25,840 nucleotides of DNA, from the NCBI GenBank assembly GCA_035711845.1, contig DASTBU010000036.1, positions 1-25,840 of the forward strand. Reading direction: 5' to 3'. Source of the DNA: DASTBU01 sp035711845. Its GTDB lineage: Bacteria > Acidobacteriota > Vicinamibacteria > Vicinamibacterales > 2-12-FULL-66-21. The position numbers were made by a program, and so were the translations under genes. Positions 15,091 to 23,497 of the stretch are shown here, in pieces (the stretch's first letter is position 1; each line of letters begins with the position of its first letter). Below the pieces are notes generated by a model, which was not told the DNA's origin, ran no database searches, and saw only the letters and a program-made list of their open reading frames with translations.

Positions 15091-17802
15091 ATGCGCCTCG
15101 TCCGCGTCGCAGTGCCTGTCCCCGCACTCGACGGTCTCACCTACGGCGTTCCCGATGGGTTCCCCATCCCAGTCGTCGGCGCCCGCGTCCTCGTCCCCCT
15201 CGGCGCTCGCGTCGTGACGGGGTGCGTGCTCGAGTCCCTGGTCCCTCATCCCTGGTCGTCGGTCCCTATGTCCCTCATCCCTGAGTCCTTGGTCCCTGAG
15301 TCCTTAGTCCCTGGGTCGTCGGTCCCTGGGTCGTCGGTCCCTGGGACGGAGAACCAAGGGACGGACGACCCAGAGACGGAGGACCCAAGGACGATGGACC
15401 AAGGGATCAAGGACCCAGGGACCGAGGCCCCAAGGACGGAGGACGCAGGGACCAAGGACCCAGGGACTAAGGACCGAGGGACCAAGGACCCAGGGACCAA
15501 GGACCCAGGGACCAAGGACCCAGGGATGAGGGACATAGGGACCGTCAGAGATTTAATCGACGTCCTCGACTCCGATCATTTCCTGCCGCCCGAGATCGTG
15601 CGGCTGGCGGCGTGGGTGGCCGAGTATTACGCCTGCGGCGTGGGCGACGCGATATCGGCGGCGATGCCGCCGCGCGCGTGGATCGAGTCCGAGCGTTACG
15701 CGCAGATCACCGAACTCGGTCATGCGCGCGCGCTGATCGAGCGCGGGACACGGCGCGAGCTTCTTCACCGGCTCGCCGCCGGCAAGCCGATGCGCGTGGA
15801 GGCCATCGCCGGTGACAAACGCGGGGCGCACGCCGCATTGCTGACGCTCGAGGGCGACGGCTTGATCGCGCTCACCAGGCCGCTCGGTGGGTCGGCGTCG
15901 GCATTCAGAACGGTGCGCGTGGCGTTCGTGACCGCCCAGGGCCTGGAGGTCGCGCAGCTCGAAGGTGATGCTGCCAACACAATTCGCCTCGGAGCCCGGC
16001 AGCGCGAGGCGCTGGCACGACTGAGCGGCGCCCCTGAGGGTCTGAGCACCGCGCAGCTCGCCGATAGCGGGATCGGTGCGTCCTCGATCTCGCGTCTCGC
16101 CGAACTGGGCCTCGTCACGATCGGCCGGCGGCGCGTCGAGCGGGATCCGTTCGCGCAATCGCCGGCAGCCGACCAGGAGGTGCGGGCGCCGCTCGTGCTC
16201 ACCTCCGAGCAGGAGTCCGCACTCGCGCAACTGCTGTCGCTGCACGGCGCGCACGCGTTCAGGACGGCCCTGCTGCACGGCGTCACCGGGAGCGGCAAGA
16301 CCGAAATCTATCTCCGGCTCGCGGCCGCCGCCCGACAGGCAGGGTCTGGTGTGCTGCTGCTCGTACCGGAGATCGCCCTTACCCCGGCCGTGGCCAGGAT
16401 CTTCCGGGCGTACTTCGGCGACTCGGTGGCCATCCAGCACAGCGGGCTGTCCGACGGGGAGCGCTACGACCAGTGGCACCGAATCCGCCGAGGCGCTGTC
16501 GACGTCGTCGTGGGAACGCGCTCGGCTGTCTTCGCGCCGCTCGCCAGGCTCGGGCTCGTCATCGTGGACGAGGAGCACGACGGGTCGTACAAGCAGGAGG
16601 AAGCACCGCGTTACAACGGCCGCGACGTCGCGGTGATGCGGGCCCGGCAGGCCGGTGCGCTGGCCGTCCTCGGGTCGGCCACACCCTCCATGGAGAGCTA
16701 TCAGAACGCGTTGAAGGACCGCTACACGCTCGTGACGCTGAAGAACCGCGTGCTCGATCGGCCGCTTGCGAGCGTGCAGATCGTCGACATGCGCGCCGAG
16801 TATGCCGCCGCGGGTCCCGACGTCATCCTCAGCCAGCCGCTGTGCGAGGCGCTCGACGCCAGGCTTGCTGAACGCGAGCAGGCGATCGTGCTGCTGAACC
16901 GTCGCGGGTTCGCGAGCACCGTCTTCTGCCGCCAGTGCGCGGCGACGCTCGAGTGCCCGAACTGCAGCGTGAGCCTGACCGTGCACAAGGCCGCGCACCG
17001 GGCACGATGCCACTATTGCAACTACTCGATGACGCTGCCCAGGGCCTGTCTCAATTGCGCCGGGCCCTACCTGGAACAGCTGGGCTTCGGGACCGAGCGC
17101 GTCGAAGCGGAGATCCAAGAGAAGTTCCCGCACGCGCGGGTCGCGCGTGTCGACCGCGACACGATCCGGAAGCGAGGCGCGATCGCCGCGCTCCTGTTAC
17201 GCTTTGCCGATGGCGAGCTCGACGTGCTGGTGGGAACGCAGATGATCGCGAAGGGCCATGATTTTCCGCGCGTGACGCTGGTCGGCGTGATCTCGGCGGA
17301 CGTCGGTCTCGGGCTGGCCGATTTCCGCGCCTCCGAACGCACGTTCCAGTTGCTGACCCAGGTGGCGGGACGCGCCGGACGCGGGGAGATCCGCGGGCAG
17401 GCCGTCGTGCAGACCCTCTATCCGGATCACTACAGCATCCGCCACGCGTGCCGTCAGGACTACGCCGGCTTCTTCGAGGAGGAAATCCGATTCAGGCGCG
17501 CGATGCGCTATCCACCGGCCGTCGCGCTCGTCAACGTGGTGATCAAGGGCCGCACGCTGGAGGCGGCCATGAAGGACGCCGGCGGCGTCGTGAGGGCGCT
17601 GCGGCGGGGCGGCGAACCGTATCGGGTGCTTGGCCCTGCGACCGCCCCGCTCAGCCGCCTGAAGGGCGAGCACCGGGCCCAGTTCTTCATGAAAGGCACG
17701 CATCGCGGAGCCATGAGGCAGGCGCTGATCACCGCGCTCGATGCGCGGCCGGACATCCGCCGCCGCGCGATCGTGGACGTCGACCCGATGAACGTGCTTT
17801 GA
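15091..17802 (+). CDS. priA: Primosomal protein N', replication restart helicase, with repeat-encoded insertion
   Basis: PriA reloads the replication machinery at stalled forks; it is a 3'-5' superfamily 2 helicase. The 903 residues exceed the 732 of E. coli. The N-terminal 3'-DNA-binding domain is split after residue 48 by about 100 residues of pentapeptide repeats and resumes at DLIDVLDSDHFLPPEIVRLA. The helicase has Walker A GVTGSGKT (397-404), the DEEH box (493-496), GSATPSMES, VGTQMIAKGHDFP and the QVAGRAGRG motif VI. Eight zinc ligands are in place: C613, C616, C622, C625, C640, C643, C653, C656. All catalytic parts look intact, so the insertion is probably tolerated. The ATG at 15091 lies two bases after udg. 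Confidence 0.97.
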   Translation: MRLVRVAVPVPALDGLTYGVPDGFPIPVVGARVLVPLGARVVTGCVLESLVPHPWSSVPMSLIPESLVPESLVPGSSVPGSSVPGTENQGTDDPETEDPRTMDQGIKDPGTEAPRTEDAGTKDPGTKDRGTKDPGTKDPGTKDPGMRDIGTVRDLIDVLDSDHFLPPEIVRLAAWVAEYYACGVGDAISAAMPPRAWIESERYAQITELGHARALIERGTRRELLHRLAAGKPMRVEAIAGDKRGAHAALLTLEGDGLIALTRPLGGSASAFRTVRVAFVTAQGLEVAQLEGDAANTIRLGARQREALARLSGAPEGLSTAQLADSGIGASSISRLAELGLVTIGRRRVERDPFAQSPAADQEVRAPLVLTSEQESALAQLLSLHGAHAFRTALLHGVTGSGKTEIYLRLAAAARQAGSGVLLLVPEIALTPAVARIFRAYFGDSVAIQHSGLSDGERYDQWHRIRRGAVDVVVGTRSAVFAPLARLGLVIVDEEHDGSYKQEEAPRYNGRDVAVMRARQAGALAVLGSATPSMESYQNALKDRYTLVTLKNRVLDRPLASVQIVDMRAEYAAAGPDVILSQPLCEALDARLAEREQAIVLLNRRGFASTVFCRQCAATLECPNCSVSLTVHKAAHRARCHYCNYSMTLPRACLNCAGPYLEQLGFGTERVEAEIQEKFPHARVARVDRDTIRKRGAIAALLLRFADGELDVLVGTQMIAKGHDFPRVTLVGVISADVGLGLADFRASERTFQLLTQVAGRAGRGEIRGQAVVQTLYPDHYSIRHACRQDYAGFFEEEIRFRRAMRYPPAVALVNVVIKGRTLEAAMKDAGGVVRALRRGGEPYRVLGPATAPLSRLKGEHRAQFFMKGTHRGAMRQALITALDARPDIRRRAIVDVDPMNVL
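15241..15546. repeat. 15-bp tandem repeats in two inverted arms inside priA
   Basis: The right arm has about 13 units of GACCCAGGGACCAAG from 15352 to 15546, with exact copies at 15487-15501 and 15502-15516. The left arm has about seven units of the inverted sense (for example GTCCCTGGGTCGTCG at 15307-15321 and 15322-15336) from 15241 to about 15351. The unit is a multiple of three, so the frame stays open and reads as PGTKD-type pentapeptides on the right and SLVPG/SSVPG on the left. The arms can pair into a long hairpin. The array is embedded in the N-terminal domain of PriA. Confidence 0.93.
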
Positions 17803-17817
17803 CGGCTAGTCCCTGGG

Positions 17818-18849
17818 CTAGCGGGACACCGACTGGATCTGCGGCGTCGAGATCAACTCGTAGGGCTCGATCGGGGCGGGCGTGAAGCATAACACCAGCA
17901 TCAGCAGCGCAACCGCCGCTACCGCGACACGCCCTCGACCGAGCGGCTCGTATTCGTAGACCACCCTCGGGTGCCTGGGGCCGAGAACCAGCAGCATCAG
18001 GACCATGAGGATCGTGAAGAACAGCCAGCTGGTGGACACGAACGTCATCGCGATGGCGCCGGCGACGGTCAGGAGGGAAATCGGTGTGGCCCACCGGCCA
18101 AGCGTGGCATACGTGATGTGCCCACCGTCGAGCTGCCCGAACGGCAGCAGGTTCAGCGCTGTCGCGAGCATCCCGAACCAGGAAGCGAACACCATCGGAT
18201 GCATGTTGATAGTGTGGCCTTCGGGCAACCTGCCGAACACCAGCTGGGCGCCCCACTGGAACAGAAGGGGCTCCCCCAGTGAGAGCAGCGCGTCGCTCCC
18301 GGGAGGATCCAACGTCACCGTGGACAGGCTCAGGCCGACGAACAGCGCGGGGACGACCACCATGAAACCTGCAATCGGCCCGGCCACCCCGATGTCGAAG
18401 AGCACGGTCCGGGTCGGGAACGCTTCGCGTATGCGAATCACGGCCCCGAGGGTGCCGGTAAAAAACAGAAACGGAAGGAAGTAGGGGAGAGTAGCGTCGA
18501 TGTTGTAGCGCCGGCAGTACGAGTAGTGACCCATCTCGTGCGCGCCGAGGATCAGCAGCAGCGTCCCGCTGTACCAGAAGCCGCGGATCAGCAGATCCAG
18601 AGCGCCCATCTCGATTGCTTGCCGGCCGAAGTCCGAGAGAAACGAGCGATAATGGCCGGCGCCAGCCACAGTTGTGGTTGCCAGTGTCAGCACGAACAGC
18701 AGGATATGTTTCCAGAGCTTGTGCTCGAACCGGCGCCGCGGCGCCGGAACGGCACGGGCCGGCACGGACATCTGCGACCCGATGCCGCCGGAGCGGTACG
18801 CAGAATTCTCGACGGGAACCGGGGCCTCGGCGGGTGATTCGTTGGACAA
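17818..18849 (-). CDS. M50 family membrane metalloprotease (site-2 protease)
   Basis: Site-2 proteases cut membrane-embedded substrates such as anti-sigma factors. The 343-residue protein has the zinc motif HEMGH with H104, E105 and H108, and the third ligand region NLLPFGQLDGGH with D241. Hydrophobic segments lie at about residues 47-65, 92-110, 120-140, 150-178, 218-240, 255-290 and 295-325. The first 45 residues are a hydrophilic, Pro-rich tail that lacks a PDZ domain, as in the shorter M50 subgroup. The start is a TTG at 18849 with no obvious binding site; ATG at residue 27 is an alternative. It follows the HU-like gene by 20 bases and likely shares its promoter. The target is unknown. 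Confidence 0.9.
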   Translation of the reverse strand: MSNESPAEAPVPVENSAYRSGGIGSQMSVPARAVPAPRRRFEHKLWKHILLFVLTLATTTVAGAGHYRSFLSDFGRQAIEMGALDLLIRGFWYSGTLLLILGAHEMGHYSYCRRYNIDATLPYFLPFLFFTGTLGAVIRIREAFPTRTVLFDIGVAGPIAGFMVVVPALFVGLSLSTVTLDPPGSDALLSLGEPLLFQWGAQLVFGRLPEGHTINMHPMVFASWFGMLATALNLLPFGQLDGGHITYATLGRWATPISLLTVAGAIAMTFVSTSWLFFTILMVLMLLVLGPRHPRVVYEYEPLGRGRVAVAAVALLMLVLCFTPAPIEPYELISTPQIQSVSR

Positions 18850-18869
18850 ATGGCGACTTCGACGCGGAA

Positions 18870-19142
18870 TCAGCCTCCGATGTTCTGGAGGTCCTTCCCT
18901 GGCTTGAAGCGGATCGTGCGGCCGGGCGGGATCCGAACCTCCTTACCGGTTCGTGGGTTGCGGCCGATCCCCCGCTTCCGGGGCTTCACCTGGAACACCC
19001 CGAAGCCGCGCAGCTCGATCCGCTCGCCGCGCTGCATCGAAAGCCGCATCGCATCGAACACGGCGTCCACCGCCACCTCGGCTTTCACCTTGGTGATGTC
19101 GGCAATCCTGGACACCTCGTTGACGATGTCAACTTTGATCAT
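18870..19142 (-). CDS. HU/IHF family DNA-bending protein
   Basis: This 90-residue histone-like protein forms dimers that bend DNA. It has the helical N-terminal half (MIKVDIVNEVSRIADITKVK) and the family signature RGFGVFQVKPRKRGIGRNPR, which holds the beta-arm with the intercalating proline (RNPRTG). The C-terminal VRIPPGRTIRFKPGKDL is the expected last strand and helix. The ATG at 19142 has AGGGAG nine bases ahead (19152-19157) and a near-consensus promoter, so it is probably strongly expressed. An M50 protease follows in the same direction. IHF-alpha-like and HU-like subtypes cannot be told apart safely. Confidence 0.96.
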   Translation of the reverse strand: MIKVDIVNEVSRIADITKVKAEVAVDAVFDAMRLSMQRGERIELRGFGVFQVKPRKRGIGRNPRTGKEVRIPPGRTIRFKPGKDLQNIGG

Positions 19143-19170
19143 GCTTAGGCGCTCCCTGGTATTTGTAACT

Positions 19171-19199
19171 ACTATAGAGACTTACACTTACGCTGTCAA
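19171..19199 (-). promoter_or_regulatory. Sigma-70-type promoter of the HU-like gene
   Basis: On the minus strand a perfect -35 TTGACA (19194-19199) and -10 TATAGT (19171-19176) are separated by the ideal 17 bases, giving a start about 22-24 bases before the ATG. It is the best promoter in the window, in a locally AT-rich gap. Confidence 0.8.
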
Positions 19200-19224
19200 C
19201 TCTGGTGCTAACTAGACTTTCTGC

Positions 19225-20565
19225 ATGGCTGTGAAACGCGGCGGGGACCCCATCGTCGTACTCGTCGGCCGGCCCAACGTCGGCAAATCGACGCTCTTCA
19301 ATCGCGTGACCGGCTCCCGCCGGGCGATCGTCACGGATATCGCCGGTACGACCCGCGATGTCATCGCACAGGCCGCCGAATGGCAGGGGACGCCGTTCAA
19401 GCTGATCGACACGGGGGGAATGTTCGGCGCCAGCGAAGATCCCCTGCATGAGCTTGTCGTTCAGCACGGGAAGCCCGCCCTGGAATCGGCAGACCTGATC
19501 GTGTTCGTCGTGGACGGACGGGAAGGGCTGGTGCCCGCCGACGAAGAGATCGCCGCGGCGATCCGTTCGGCGGGCGTGCCGGTCCTCGTCGCCGTGAACA
19601 AAACGGATGACAAGCGTGCCCGCGGGCGATCCCTGGAGTTCTATCGGCTTGGACTCGAGCCCGTCGTGGAAATCGCCGCCGAGCACGGCCAAGGCGTCGG
19701 CGATTTGCTCGACGAGATCGTGCGCCGGCTTCCAGCCCGCAGGGATGGCGGCAAGCTCGCGGCGCCCTCCGGCACGGCCGTCGTAATCGTCGGCCGGCCG
19801 AATGTGGGCAAGTCGTCGCTCCTCAATCGTTTGCTGCGCGAGGAGCGCTCGATCGTCAGCGAAATGCCGGGAACCACGCGCGACACCGTCGACGGGCTCC
19901 TTACCTGGCACCGCCAGACGTTCCGGATCGTCGATACGGCAGGGATCCGGCGTCCAGGCCGCGTCGCGCGGTCGGGGCGGCTCGAGGCAGTCAGCGTGAT
20001 CGCCGCACGCCGCGCGATCGAACACGCCGACGTGGCCGTCCTGGTGATCGATGCAACCGAGGGCGCCACCGATCAGGACGCCGCGATTGCGGGCGAGGCC
20101 GACAAGGCGGGGTGCGGCATCGTGATTGCCGTCAACAAGTGGGACCTGATGAAAGGGCGGGGCCCCGACTTCTCCAAGACCTTCGACGAGGAGCTCCGTC
20201 GTCAACTCAAGTTCCTGGATTATGCGCCCATCCTGCACATTTCGGCCGCCACCGGCGAACGCGCGGGCAAGGTGCTCGAGACGATCGACAAGATCGCCGA
20301 AGCCCGCCAGAAGCGGATTGCGACCGGAGAGCTGAACCGCTTCGTCCAGGCGATCACCGCCGTTCATCCCCCTGCCAGCCCGGGACGCCGCCACGTGCGC
20401 ATCCTCTACGCCGCGCAAACCTCCGTCGCGCCGCCGACCTTCGTGTTCTTCACCAATGTCGCGACGGAGTTCCACTTCTCCTACGAGCGGTTCCTCACCA
20501 ACCGTCTCCGGGAATCGTTCGGTCTGATCGGATCGCCGATCAGGGTGCAGGTGAGAAAACGGTAG
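19225..20565 (+). CDS. der: Ribosome biogenesis GTPase Der (EngA)
   Basis: Der is an essential double-GTPase that helps assemble the 50S subunit. The 446 residues contain two G domains, each with P-loop GRPNVGKS (15-22 and 190-197), a G2/G3 pair (GTTRD, then DTGG in the first and DTAG in the second) and an NKxD motif (NKTD; NKWD). The C-terminal KH-like domain spans about residues 355-446 (RRHVRILYAAQTSVAPPTFV). The start is ATG at 19225; it diverges from the HU-like gene and no clear ribosome binding site is visible. Both GTPase sites look intact. Confidence 0.97.
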   Translation: MAVKRGGDPIVVLVGRPNVGKSTLFNRVTGSRRAIVTDIAGTTRDVIAQAAEWQGTPFKLIDTGGMFGASEDPLHELVVQHGKPALESADLIVFVVDGREGLVPADEEIAAAIRSAGVPVLVAVNKTDDKRARGRSLEFYRLGLEPVVEIAAEHGQGVGDLLDEIVRRLPARRDGGKLAAPSGTAVVIVGRPNVGKSSLLNRLLREERSIVSEMPGTTRDTVDGLLTWHRQTFRIVDTAGIRRPGRVARSGRLEAVSVIAARRAIEHADVAVLVIDATEGATDQDAAIAGEADKAGCGIVIAVNKWDLMKGRGPDFSKTFDEELRRQLKFLDYAPILHISAATGERAGKVLETIDKIAEARQKRIATGELNRFVQAITAVHPPASPGRRHVRILYAAQTSVAPPTFVFFTNVATEFHFSYERFLTNRLRESFGLIGSPIRVQVRKR

Positions 20566-20703
20566 GGATTGTCAATCACAGTGGATGGATTGTTGGGTAA
20601 CGAAGAAAGTGACGTACAGCGCCAGCAGAACCGAACCGCCGACGATCAGGTCTCGTGCATACGCAACGAACGCACACCACCAACAGCAGGCAGGGAGGAT
20701 TTG
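20566..20703. other. Convergent gap between der and the kinase, with an open minus-strand frame behind the kinase stop
   Basis: The 138 bases hold no recognisable terminator. On the minus strand the frame stays open for 43 codons after the kinase TAG stop (20704-20706) until TGA at 20572-20574, and includes the hydrophobic stretch DLIVGGSVLLALYVTFFV. No ATG or GTG begins it. It may be a lost membrane tail of the kinase or chance. Confidence 0.3.
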
Positions 20704-23481
20704 CTAGTGGGGCTCTGTGGAAGCAAATGTCTGTCGCATGTTTTCCCGGGCGCCATGGGCCGCGACGTAGCTGGCCAGGGCGCCGGCTCCTGCAATAACG
20801 GCGAGATACCAGAGGCCGATCGGGCCGCGCCAGCTCGTGAAATCGGTGGTGAGAGGTGCGCGGAGCAGCACGAAGTGGGTTGCGAGGGCGGCCACTGACG
20901 CAAGCAGCCCGTAACGAAGGATGACGGCAATCAGGATGGCGATGATACCTGCCCCGATCGCCAGGTCGAGCCGTGGCGTCCCCTCGGGGAACATTCCCGC
21001 GAGAACGACGGGCGTATAGAGCACCGTAGCAACGGCCCCCGCAAGCCACCGACGTTTCAACAGAATCAGCAGGGCGACGACACCCACTACCGCAAGCAAC
21101 GCGTTCGAGATGGCGCTGACGACTCGCCCGACAATGCCGGCAAGCGCAAACCGGGAACCCATCATCACGAACAGCGCCCCGACGATGGGCATGGGCTCGG
21201 GCTGGCCGGCAAGCGGGGGTAGAAGATTGTGGGTGCCGTAGAGGAGCGTCATGCCCAGACCGGCGGAGATCCCGATGAGCATGTCTTTGCCCACTTGTGG
21301 ATCGCGCCACTGGCCTCCGAGCAGCCGCGTCCAGCCGATCAGGCTGTCGGGCGAAAAGCGACGCACGTAGGGTTCGAGGCCAAGATAGGTCACCCACAGC
21401 AGGCCCCCGACGAAGAGCGCGCGACCGATGGCCGCGAAAAGCCCTGACAGGTCTGAGCCCAGCCCCGCGAGGCGCTCGACCCCGAGCAGCCAGCTGACGA
21501 TCGTCAGCGTGAAGAGCGTCAGCGCGGCGCGTGTGGCGCCGCGCCGATCGCCTCGTCCCTTCTTGACGTTGCGCCGGGCGAGGACGAGCCCCGCGATCAT
21601 CAGGGCGGGCATGACCATCATCTGCAGCACGGACATCGTCCTGGTGAACAAGGCCGCGCGAGTGGGCCCTGCACGCGACGAACGGCTCCAGGGGCCGGCC
21701 ACGACGAAGTACACCGGCTTTCCCGAGTGCGCACCGGCTTCCACGCTGAAGGGATGGTCGGGTTGCTCCGGCAGCCGTCCTTCCCAGGCCTTGCGCTCGT
21801 CGGCAAACACAAGGGGCACTCGTCGAGGCGTCAGCTCCTTGAACACGCTCATGGGGAGCGCGGCCGCTTCGAAGAGCGGCTTCCAGTCGGTTGGACCGGC
21901 GGGACCCCCGGTCTCGACAGGCGGTGGCACGGCGTGGAACTCCGACAGGCGGCCCGATGCGTCGACGACGGTCAGGGTCATCCCGGCGACGAGGAGGGGA
22001 GGATTGAGGCCGGTGATGCGATTCTCGGCGCCGAGCGCAGCAAGCGGACTCGGGCTGGTCCGGTACCACGCGTAGAACGTTTCCGGCCGTCCTGCCCCGA
22101 GCCGCGCCCATCGATCCGGCGCATCCGACGTCGTCGAGATGTAGCGCGCGTAATCGAGCGAGAATCCAAGACCCCACGCCGAGTCGGCGGCCTCGCCGTA
22201 GCCGAGCCTGCCGAGCGCCTCCTGCGCCCGATCGAGCAGCGCTTCCGGAGACTTTGGTGTCGGAACGCGGTTGATCAGCATCACCCGCTGATACATGAAG
22301 AGCAGCGCAATCAGGCTCGCGCCGATCCAGATCGCGCCAAGGGCCGCCGTCCGCGTCGAGATGCCCTCGAGAATCCCCGCGGCCGCAACCATCTCCGGGG
22401 ATGGCGTTTCGCCGGCTGCAAGTGCGGCCGCGAGCGGATCGCCGCCAGGGAGGGCGGCGGCGACAGCCAGTGCGGAGCCAGGCCGCGCCGCAGGATCGGA
22501 CTTGAGGCAGCGCAGGATCGCGGTTTCGATCTCGCGATCGAGATCCTTGAGGATCGCCGACGGCGGAAGAATTCCGTCGTGCTCGCGCTTGTGAATCAGC
22601 TCGGCGAGGTTCTTTCCCTCGAGCGCCCGCTGGCCGGTGAAGATCTCGTAGAGGACCAGCCCGAGCGAGTAGATATCGCTGCGAGGCGTGACGTCGCCTC
22701 CCGCGAGCTGCTCGGGCGCCATGTAGGCCGGCGTGCCGGCGCGCAGGGCCTCCCCTGAGATGCCTGCGAGGCCGAAGTCCGTAATCCGCACTTTTCCGGC
22801 GCCGTCGAGCATCAGGTTTGCGGGCTTGAAATCGCGATGCACGATCCCGCGTTCGTGGGCGGCCGCGAGCCCGGCGCACACCTGACGTGCGATCTCAATC
22901 GCGCGATCCTGCGGGAACCGGCCGACACGGCGCAGCAGCGACGACACGTCCTCGCCGTCGATGTACTCCATCGAGAGAAACGTGTGGCCATCGACCTCGT
23001 CGATGTCGTAGACGCGACACACATTCGGATGCGACACCTGCCGGGCCATTCTGACCTCGGTGTGAAGCTGGGTCAGGCGGGCAGGATCGCCATCCACTTC
23101 GGGCGGAAGGAACTTCAGTGCGACCGGCTGGCCGAGCTTCAGATCGTCGGCGCGATAGACCTCGCCCATGCCGCCCCGGCCGAGGCGCCCCACGATCCTG
23201 TAGCGCCCCCCGAGGAGTGCCCCGGGCTGAAACCGGCCGTGATCGATCGCGCCCGAGCTCGACAGCCATCCTGTCGAGCTGGACGCACGCTGCGCACTCG
23301 ACGCTGAAGATGAGGGCGAGGCCTTCGGCGGCGCAGGTGAACCGCCCGAGGCCGGCGGATCCACGAGCCGCGTTTCCGCATCGGTCTCCTCGAGCGGAGT
23401 CCGGCACTGCGGGCAGAAGCCTCCGCTCTCGATTGGCAGCACGATGGCCCCGCAGGTGGGGCAGGAGACGATGTTTTTCAA
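20704..23481 (-). CDS. Membrane Ser/Thr protein kinase with N-terminal zinc ribbon and polytopic C-terminus
   Basis: The 925-residue protein starts with a zinc ribbon (C7, C10, C23, C26), a Pro/Ser-rich linker (about 40-80) and a Hanks-type kinase domain (about 93-345). Kinase marks are the P-loop GRGGMGEVY (101-109), K123, E142, the HRDFKPAN loop (215-222), DFG at 235-237 and APEQL. After one membrane segment (about 373-394) comes a roughly 240-residue, probably extracytoplasmic region, then eight or so hydrophobic segments from about 645 to 905. It presumably couples an outside signal to phosphorylation in the cytoplasm. The start is a TTG at 23481 without a binding site but with CATAAT seven bases upstream (23489-23494). 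It diverges from a MerR-type gene. Substrate unknown. Confidence 0.92.
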   Translation of the reverse strand: MKNIVSCPTCGAIVLPIESGGFCPQCRTPLEETDAETRLVDPPASGGSPAPPKASPSSSASSAQRASSSTGWLSSSGAIDHGRFQPGALLGGRYRIVGRLGRGGMGEVYRADDLKLGQPVALKFLPPEVDGDPARLTQLHTEVRMARQVSHPNVCRVYDIDEVDGHTFLSMEYIDGEDVSSLLRRVGRFPQDRAIEIARQVCAGLAAAHERGIVHRDFKPANLMLDGAGKVRITDFGLAGISGEALRAGTPAYMAPEQLAGGDVTPRSDIYSLGLVLYEIFTGQRALEGKNLAELIHKREHDGILPPSAILKDLDREIETAILRCLKSDPAARPGSALAVAAALPGGDPLAAALAAGETPSPEMVAAAGILEGISTRTAALGAIWIGASLIALLFMYQRVMLINRVPTPKSPEALLDRAQEALGRLGYGEAADSAWGLGFSLDYARYISTTSDAPDRWARLGAGRPETFYAWYRTSPSPLAALGAENRITGLNPPLLVAGMTLTVVDASGRLSEFHAVPPPVETGGPAGPTDWKPLFEAAALPMSVFKELTPRRVPLVFADERKAWEGRLPEQPDHPFSVEAGAHSGKPVYFVVAGPWSRSSRAGPTRAALFTRTMSVLQMMVMPALMIAGLVLARRNVKKGRGDRRGATRAALTLFTLTIVSWLLGVERLAGLGSDLSGLFAAIGRALFVGGLLWVTYLGLEPYVRRFSPDSLIGWTRLLGGQWRDPQVGKDMLIGISAGLGMTLLYGTHNLLPPLAGQPEPMPIVGALFVMMGSRFALAGIVGRVVSAISNALLAVVGVVALLILLKRRWLAGAVATVLYTPVVLAGMFPEGTPRLDLAIGAGIIAILIAVILRYGLLASVAALATHFVLLRAPLTTDFTSWRGPIGLWYLAVIAGAGALASYVAAHGARENMRQTFASTEPH

Positions 23482-23497
23482 GACGGGAATTATGCTA

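Noticed and set aside
15246..15536. Minus-strand open frame of 96 codons made of SLVPG pentapeptides
   Set aside because: It is the antisense reading of the 15-bp repeat inside priA; any 15-bp repeat without stops gives such frames, and there is no start signal.
15553..17133. 526-codon minus-strand frame opposite priA
   Set aside because: Shadow of priA; no recognisable domain and priA motifs are complete.
17805..17822. GCTAG/CTAGC hairpin between the convergent priA and protease genes
   Set aside because: A five-base stem without a T-run is too weak to call a terminator, though the position between convergent genes is suitable.
20569..20898. 109-codon plus-strand frame behind der
   Set aside because: No binding site or domain; most of it is antisense to the kinase C-terminus.
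20576..22879. 767-codon minus-strand frame overlapping the kinase in another phase
   Set aside because: It lacks domain motifs and is Arg/Ala-rich; the kinase frame carries intact catalytic motifs and clear membrane segments.
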